From contig CAJUBL010000010.1 in assembly GCA_910584665.1 (NCBI GenBank), positions 1-56,299 of the forward strand: 56,299 nucleotides of DNA, written 5' to 3'. The notes under the pieces are model-generated. The model did no database searches. It worked only from the letters and a program-made list of their open reading frames with translations, and was not told the origin of the DNA. The translations under genes were made by a program, and so were the position numbers. The DNA comes from an uncultured Muribaculaceae bacterium. GTDB taxonomy: Bacteria > Bacteroidota > Bacteroidia > Bacteroidales > Muribaculaceae. Of the stretch, positions 51,874 through 56,299 are shown in pieces (the stretch's first letter is position 1; every line of letters starts with the position of its first letter).

Positions 51874-53499
51874 ATGAAAAATATATTTGAATATACGTTA
51901 GGTCTCATCCTTGCCGCAGGACTCGTATCCTGCGCCGGGGAGGACCACGGAGTGCTCCCCTACATAGAGGGCGGCAACGTAACAGTCAACGACAACGGCA
52001 CAGTAACAGTGAACCCCACACCCTGTTCATACGCTTTCCGCAACCCGATGAAAGGTCTGCGCGAATTTTTCGGCGCCGGCTATGACCGTGTGCGTGACGA
52101 GTATCCCTACCCCTACGGTACGATCATCAAGGAATACATGCCCTGGTGCGATCTCGAGGGCAAGGAGAGCGACGGTGTAGATAAGATCATAGCCTACAGC
52201 AACCACCGCTGGAAAGGCATTGAGGACATTAACGTCAAGGTCATTCCGCGTATATACATAGTGTGGATGGAACCCTGGCACGGAGGTTATGCCAAGAACA
52301 CATATACCAGTCACCCGGATGATCTTAACGGCTGGCACTGGCCGAGCGACATCCCCGGCGAGACATTCGATGCCGATGACGAGAGCAAGCCGATGACGGG
52401 GGGCTATGCCGACCCGACATTCCAGGAACGCGTAAAGAAACTTGTGGCCAAGGCAGCTCAGGCATGGGACAACGATCCCCGCGTAGCATACATCGAGATG
52501 GGTATCATCGGTGAGTTCGGTGAACATCATGACCCTGACATCACCACCGTCTGGGCGCCACATGACCAGCCTGATCATGTAGCCGACCGCACTTGGATCC
52601 CCGGAATCGAGAAAACCCTCGGCGATGCTTTCAGCCAGGGATTCAGAAACAAGAAAGTGATGGTCAGATATGCCTATGAGTTCAACGACTATGAATTCGG
52701 TATCTACTGGGACTCCTGGTCTGAGAAAAACGAAGAGGAACGCGGTTACAAGGCTATGAAGAAACTCGGTGACCGATGGAAGACTCAGCCCATAGGCGGC
52801 GAGATAACCTGGAACTGGGGGCAGATGTCACAGTTCCACTCATTCGAGGAATGTGTCGGAGACCCTGTCAATCAGGATCTCGTGATATCACATATACGTG
52901 ACCTGCACTGCAATCATCTGGGAGGTGTGACCTGGGCCAATTTCAATGACCCCACATTTATTCCCAACGCCGACCTGCTGCAACGCACGATGGGATACCG
53001 CTATCTGATATCGGATTTCACCTATACCGGCAGCGTGAAGCAAGGCGACAGGATCAAGGTATCGTTTGATGTCACCAACATCGGCTCATCGCCTTTTTAT
53101 TACGACTGGCCGGTAGAGATCGCAATGCTTGACCCCAAGACCCATGAGGCAGTATGGAAAAAAACTCTCTCAAGTCCGAAGACCTCCCTGTGGATGCCCG
53201 GCGACAACTGGGACAACACCGGCAAAGTCTACCGTGACGCAGCGCCTGTGAGCCGCGTAGAGGAAGAAATAACCTATGACGGCACTCTCGACACCGGCAG
53301 CTATATACTGGCTGTCTCGGTCAACGATCCGGCCGGCAACATGCCGTCATTGCGCTTTGCCATAGACAACTACTTCGAAGGTGGCCGCCATCCCATGGGT
53401 TATATCGGAGTAAACTCCGAGCCGATCAGATACGAGGTTGAGCAGACTGCATTCACCGATCTGCGCAATGACCGAACACTGAGATACAAGGTCGACTGA
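51874..53499 (+). CDS. DUF4832-type lipoprotein, putative glycoside hydrolase, copy 1
   Basis: A 541-residue lipoprotein (lipobox LVSCAG, Cys about 20). It has the family opening FRNPMKGLREFFGAGYD, then a barrel-like part with VIPRIYIVWMEPWH, DNDPRVAYIEMGIIGEFGEH (Glu about 213), MVRYAYEFNDYEFGIYWDSW and QPIGGEITWNWG (Glu about 309), then a beta-sandwich (about 380-541) with VSFDVTNIGSSPFYYDWPVE. The two glutamates on neighbouring strands resemble clan GH-A catalysis; no activity is known to me for the family, so this is inference. About 60% of positions match copy 2, encoded next. The place in the ribose locus suggests a riboside or ribose-containing glycan as substrate. Confidence 0.78.
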   Translation: MKNIFEYTLGLILAAGLVSCAGEDHGVLPYIEGGNVTVNDNGTVTVNPTPCSYAFRNPMKGLREFFGAGYDRVRDEYPYPYGTIIKEYMPWCDLEGKESDGVDKIIAYSNHRWKGIEDINVKVIPRIYIVWMEPWHGGYAKNTYTSHPDDLNGWHWPSDIPGETFDADDESKPMTGGYADPTFQERVKKLVAKAAQAWDNDPRVAYIEMGIIGEFGEHHDPDITTVWAPHDQPDHVADRTWIPGIEKTLGDAFSQGFRNKKVMVRYAYEFNDYEFGIYWDSWSEKNEEERGYKAMKKLGDRWKTQPIGGEITWNWGQMSQFHSFEECVGDPVNQDLVISHIRDLHCNHLGGVTWANFNDPTFIPNADLLQRTMGYRYLISDFTYTGSVKQGDRIKVSFDVTNIGSSPFYYDWPVEIAMLDPKTHEAVWKKTLSSPKTSLWMPGDNWDNTGKVYRDAAPVSRVEEEITYDGTLDTGSYILAVSVNDPAGNMPSLRFAIDNYFEGGRHPMGYIGVNSEPIRYEVEQTAFTDLRNDRTLRYKVD

Positions 53500-53548
53500 T
53501 CATGCTGACCTTTTCAGGAATATCACACAACAGTCTCAGACCGTAAGA

Positions 53549-55156
53549 ATGAAAATATTCACTATACCGGCTCTTGTCACTGCGTCGCTGGCTTTCATGA
53601 CGACAGCCTGCGCTCCCGACACAGCCACAGTCAGCTACGATGAATATCCCGAAGCATTCCGGAACCCGATGAAAGGGTTCCGGGAATTCTTCGCTCCGGG
53701 TTACGATCCCGTACGCCCTGAATATCCCGAGCCATACGGCTCTATGATCAAAGAATATATGCAATGGAACATGATCGAGAATGACCCTGACGACGGCGTC
53801 GACAAGATCATAGCCTACAGCGATCACCGCTGGAAAGGTGTGGAGGATATCAACGTCAAGGTTATTCCGAGAGTGTTCCTCGTATGGCTCGAACCATGGC
53901 ATACAGGCACACCGAAGAACCCGTCCAATCCCGACGATCTCGTAGGATGGCACTGGCCTAAAGGCATCCCGCCCGAGGTCTCACCATACCGGCTCATAGA
54001 GGGTACCGTAATGGCTACGGTAGATCCGGAGGATAAGATGACCCCGATAGTGGGCGGATACTTCGATCCGGCTTTTCCCGGACGTGTCGAAAAACTCGTG
54101 GAGAAGCTCGGCGAGGCCTGGGACAACGATCCTCGTGTAGCATATGTCGAGATGGGAATAATCGGAGAGTGGGGTGAGCATCACGACCCGGACATATCGA
54201 CCTACTGGCCGCCACATGACGAGCCAGAGCATGTCGACAACCGCACGTGGTTGCCGGGCATCGAGAAAACCCTCGGCGATGCTTTCACCAAAGCGTTCAG
54301 AAACAAGAAAGTAATGGTCCGATACGCCTACGAGTTCAAAGACTATGAGTTTGGAATCTACTGGGATTCATGGTCACAGCCACAGGAGATAGTTCGCGGA
54401 TATGAAGAGATGCGTAAACTCGGCAACCGATGGAAGACACAGCCCATAGGCGGTGAGATAACCTGGAACTGGGGTGATCTGGCCCGGTTCAGGAGTATGG
54501 AAGAAGTTGTGGCCGACAGCGCTACGCGGGTATATGTCCACGAGCAGATACGCAATCTGCACTGCAACCACCTTGGCGGCATCACGTGGGCCGACTGGAG
54601 TGACACCGTGTTCATGAAGAATGCCGATTACCTCCAGCAGGCAATGGGTTACCGATTCGTTGTCAGGGAGTTCCGGTATCCGAGAACTATCAGTAGCGGT
54701 AAAGATTTTGATATCGGTTTCTCGGTAGTGAACACCGGTTCATCTCCATTCTACTACAACTGGCCTGTGGAGATAGCTCTGCTTGATTCTGTCACACATG
54801 AGAGGGCAGGCGGTACGGTGTTGCACGGAGTCGACATATCACAGTGGATGCCGGGTAACGACTGGTCGGTCGAGAATGACCGCTACATGCTGGCTCCGGA
54901 GGTATATACTGTCAATGAGCGTATTAATATAAGTGATATTGAGCCGGGAAGGTATATACTCGCCATGGCTGTGCTCGATCCGGCAGGTATGAAGCCGTCG
55001 CTGAGGTTCGCCAACGAGAACTACTTCGAGGGAGGGTATCATCCCATGGGCTATGTGAGCGTGGACAGCGATCCCGTGGAAGGTGACACGCGGGTGGACC
55101 GCTCGGAGTTCTTTGATATCAAGAGTGATAAAACGTTGAAATACACATATAAATAA
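53549..55156 (+). CDS. DUF4832-type lipoprotein, putative glycoside hydrolase, copy 2
   Basis: A 535-residue paralogue of the preceding protein. Lipobox MTTAC (Cys about 21) is followed at once by FRNPMKGFREFFAPGYD; the 20-residue acidic spacer of copy 1 is missing. It keeps VAYVEMGIIGEWGEHHDPD (Glu about 206), MVRYAYEFKDYEFGIYWDSW and QPIGGEITWNWG (Glu about 302), and has an insert (about 145-160, PYRLIEGTVMATVDPEDK) after GWHWPKGIPPE that copy 1 lacks. That insert borders the presumed active-site mouth, so the copies may differ in specificity. It lies 49 bases after copy 1 and 8 bases before the nucleoside hydrolase. Confidence 0.78.
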   Translation: MKIFTIPALVTASLAFMTTACAPDTATVSYDEYPEAFRNPMKGFREFFAPGYDPVRPEYPEPYGSMIKEYMQWNMIENDPDDGVDKIIAYSDHRWKGVEDINVKVIPRVFLVWLEPWHTGTPKNPSNPDDLVGWHWPKGIPPEVSPYRLIEGTVMATVDPEDKMTPIVGGYFDPAFPGRVEKLVEKLGEAWDNDPRVAYVEMGIIGEWGEHHDPDISTYWPPHDEPEHVDNRTWLPGIEKTLGDAFTKAFRNKKVMVRYAYEFKDYEFGIYWDSWSQPQEIVRGYEEMRKLGNRWKTQPIGGEITWNWGDLARFRSMEEVVADSATRVYVHEQIRNLHCNHLGGITWADWSDTVFMKNADYLQQAMGYRFVVREFRYPRTISSGKDFDIGFSVVNTGSSPFYYNWPVEIALLDSVTHERAGGTVLHGVDISQWMPGNDWSVENDRYMLAPEVYTVNERINISDIEPGRYILAMAVLDPAGMKPSLRFANENYFEGGYHPMGYVSVDSDPVEGDTRVDRSEFFDIKSDKTLKYTYK

Positions 55157-55164
55157 TTATAACC

Positions 55165-56226
55165 ATGATGTATCATAGACTATTGATTCCGGTTGCGGCC
55201 ATAAGCATGCTGCTGAGCGCCGGATGCGGCAGGACACCATCACCGACCGTACAGACACCTGTGCCGGTGATATTTGATACTGATGTAGGTAACGACATCG
55301 ACGATGTGCTTGCCATGCAGATGCTGTTCAACTACGAGGACTCGGGTAAAATTGATCTGTTGGGTATAACAATCAGTAAATCTAACCCTTACGCTATTCA
55401 GTATATCGATGGATATTGCCGTCTCCACGGTCGTCCGGACATTCCGCTGGGTTTTGCATATAACGGTGCCAATCCCGAGGACGGAGGCTATAACCGTCAG
55501 GTATTGGATACTGTTATAGACGGACGGCATATCCTTGAACCGGTACGCAGTATAGCCGACTCATTGCCTGAGGGTTTCCGTCTGCTTCGCAGACTTCTCG
55601 CCTCTGTGCCTGACAGCTCGGTCGTACTTATAGCCACAGGTCCCGAAACCAATATCGCACGTCTGCTCGAATCGGGGCCTGACGAATTCAGCCCGCTTGA
55701 CGGCAGGTCATTGGCGGCCCGTAAGGTGAAACTGCTGTCGGTGATGGGCGGACTGTACGGTGACGAGTTTGACTTTCCCGAGTGGAACATAGTGCAGGAT
55801 CTGCCTGCGGCACAGACTGTGTTCTCGGAGTGGCCGGGCGAGATGATCGCAAGCGGATGGGAATTAGGCAACAGGCTCCTTTATCCCAACCAGAGTATTC
55901 TCAATGACTTCGCGAACGGCGACTCTGACCCGCTGTGTGTCGCTTACAAAGTATATGCCGAGATGCCCTATGACCGTCAGACATGGGACCTTACATCAGT
56001 ACTTCAGGCTATAGAACCGGACTCGGCCTGGTTCACACTCTCCGAGCCAGGTAAGATTGCCATCGACAGTATAGGCCGGAGTATCTATGCTCCCGAAGCC
56101 TGTGGCCGTCAGCGCTATATGTCAATTCCCGAAGCCTCGGTCGGCCGCACTCTCAGGGCTCTCGTGTCCAGAGTCACAGGCAAGGCAGAGCCGACTATGG
56201 GCGAATTGGAAAGTCCGGGTGAATAA
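55165..56226 (+). CDS. Secreted inosine/uridine-type nucleoside hydrolase (lipoprotein)
   Basis: A 353-residue lipoprotein (lipobox LSAGC, Cys about 21) with the nucleoside hydrolase fold. The calcium-binding cluster reads DTDVGNDIDDVLAM (about 38-51), followed by LLGITISKSN, VLIATGPETNIARLL and a VMGGLYGDEFDFPEWNIVQD block with the Asn/Asp that bind ribose and metal. It would split nucleosides into free base and ribose outside the cytoplasm, feeding ribose to an importer and the two ribokinases. Nucleoside hydrolases are usually cytoplasmic; the lipid anchor fits the extracellular scavenging of rus loci. No ribose permease gene follows within the last 73 bases. Confidence 0.9.
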   Translation: MMYHRLLIPVAAISMLLSAGCGRTPSPTVQTPVPVIFDTDVGNDIDDVLAMQMLFNYEDSGKIDLLGITISKSNPYAIQYIDGYCRLHGRPDIPLGFAYNGANPEDGGYNRQVLDTVIDGRHILEPVRSIADSLPEGFRLLRRLLASVPDSSVVLIATGPETNIARLLESGPDEFSPLDGRSLAARKVKLLSVMGGLYGDEFDFPEWNIVQDLPAAQTVFSEWPGEMIASGWELGNRLLYPNQSILNDFANGDSDPLCVAYKVYAEMPYDRQTWDLTSVLQAIEPDSAWFTLSEPGKIAIDSIGRSIYAPEACGRQRYMSIPEASVGRTLRALVSRVTGKAEPTMGELESPGE

Positions 56227-56299
56227 ATAATTAAAAATATTACTATTAAGTAAGTCGTAAAAATTAATTTATACTAAGCCGCATGGGCAAAATTGATTT
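56227..56299. other. End of window, non-coding
   Basis: AT-rich sequence after the nucleoside hydrolase. I see no hairpin, open frame or promoter consensus. The next gene, possibly a ribose permease, lies beyond the edge. Confidence 0.5.

Noticed and set aside
1..56299. CRISPR arrays, insertion sequences, prophage or anti-phage systems
   Set aside because: No regularly spaced repeats, transposase, terminal inverted repeats or recognisable defence genes were found on either strand.

Overview
The window is chromosomal DNA from a Bacteroidales bacterium, probably a gut Muribaculaceae/Bacteroidaceae-type organism. The evidence is two SusC/SusD pairs in polysaccharide-utilisation-type loci (PULs), promoters of the Bacteroidota form TTTG-N19-21-TAnnTTTG, few Shine-Dalgarno sequences, and many lipoproteins and secreted glycosidase-like enzymes. 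I saw no insertion sequence, prophage, CRISPR array or rRNA. Family names below come from reading the proteins by eye; no database search was run.

Left part (1-10.3 kb), mostly housekeeping: the 5' part of a tRNA-Lys(UUU) cut by the window edge with its own promoter; a membrane-spanning AraC-type regulator with a periplasmic propeller but no histidine kinase; an alternative GlmU-like nucleotidyltransferase; lumazine synthase (ribH); then rpsU, a Xer-type recombinase and a ribosome hibernation factor on the + strand; DNA polymerase I with an apparently ruined proofreading site; and two small unknown genes.

Middle (10.4-34 kb), all on the - strand: a large amino-sugar glycan locus. In transcription order it has a GH2 beta-galactosidase with its own promoter and terminator, two tandem Tat-exported DUF4434-like barrels, an MFS sugar transporter, a GlcNAc 2-epimerase-type enzyme, SusC, SusD, a DUF5018-type surface lipoprotein, a GHL10-type lipoprotein, a secreted metallophosphoesterase, a second GHL10-type protein, a DUF5009/HGSNAT-like membrane acetyltransferase and a GH20 hexosaminidase. 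The enzymes suggest a galactose- and N-acetylhexosamine-containing, possibly phosphorylated, glycan.

34-40.2 kb, - strand: an unsaturated-uronate operon (kduD, a DUF4861::PTS-EIIC fusion, kdgK, eda, kduI) that carries 4-deoxy-5-keto-uronate through KDG and KDPG to pyruvate and glyceraldehyde-3-phosphate. The transporter-like fusion and a signal peptide on KduI are the oddest features of the window. Next come class II fructose-bisphosphate aldolase with a clear terminator and a formate/nitrite-type channel.

Right part (42.5-56.2 kb), + strand: a helical protein of unknown function that may be the local regulator, then two ribokinases, an IPT/Lcl-type lipoprotein, SusC, SusD, two tandem DUF4832-type putative glycosidases and a secreted nucleoside hydrolase. 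This closely resembles the ribose-utilisation (rus) loci described in Bacteroides, and the logic is outer-membrane capture of ribosides, release of ribose in the periplasm, and phosphorylation in the cytoplasm. Four pairs of adjacent or near-adjacent paralogues (ribokinase, DUF4832, DUF4434, GHL10) recur across the catabolic part of the window.
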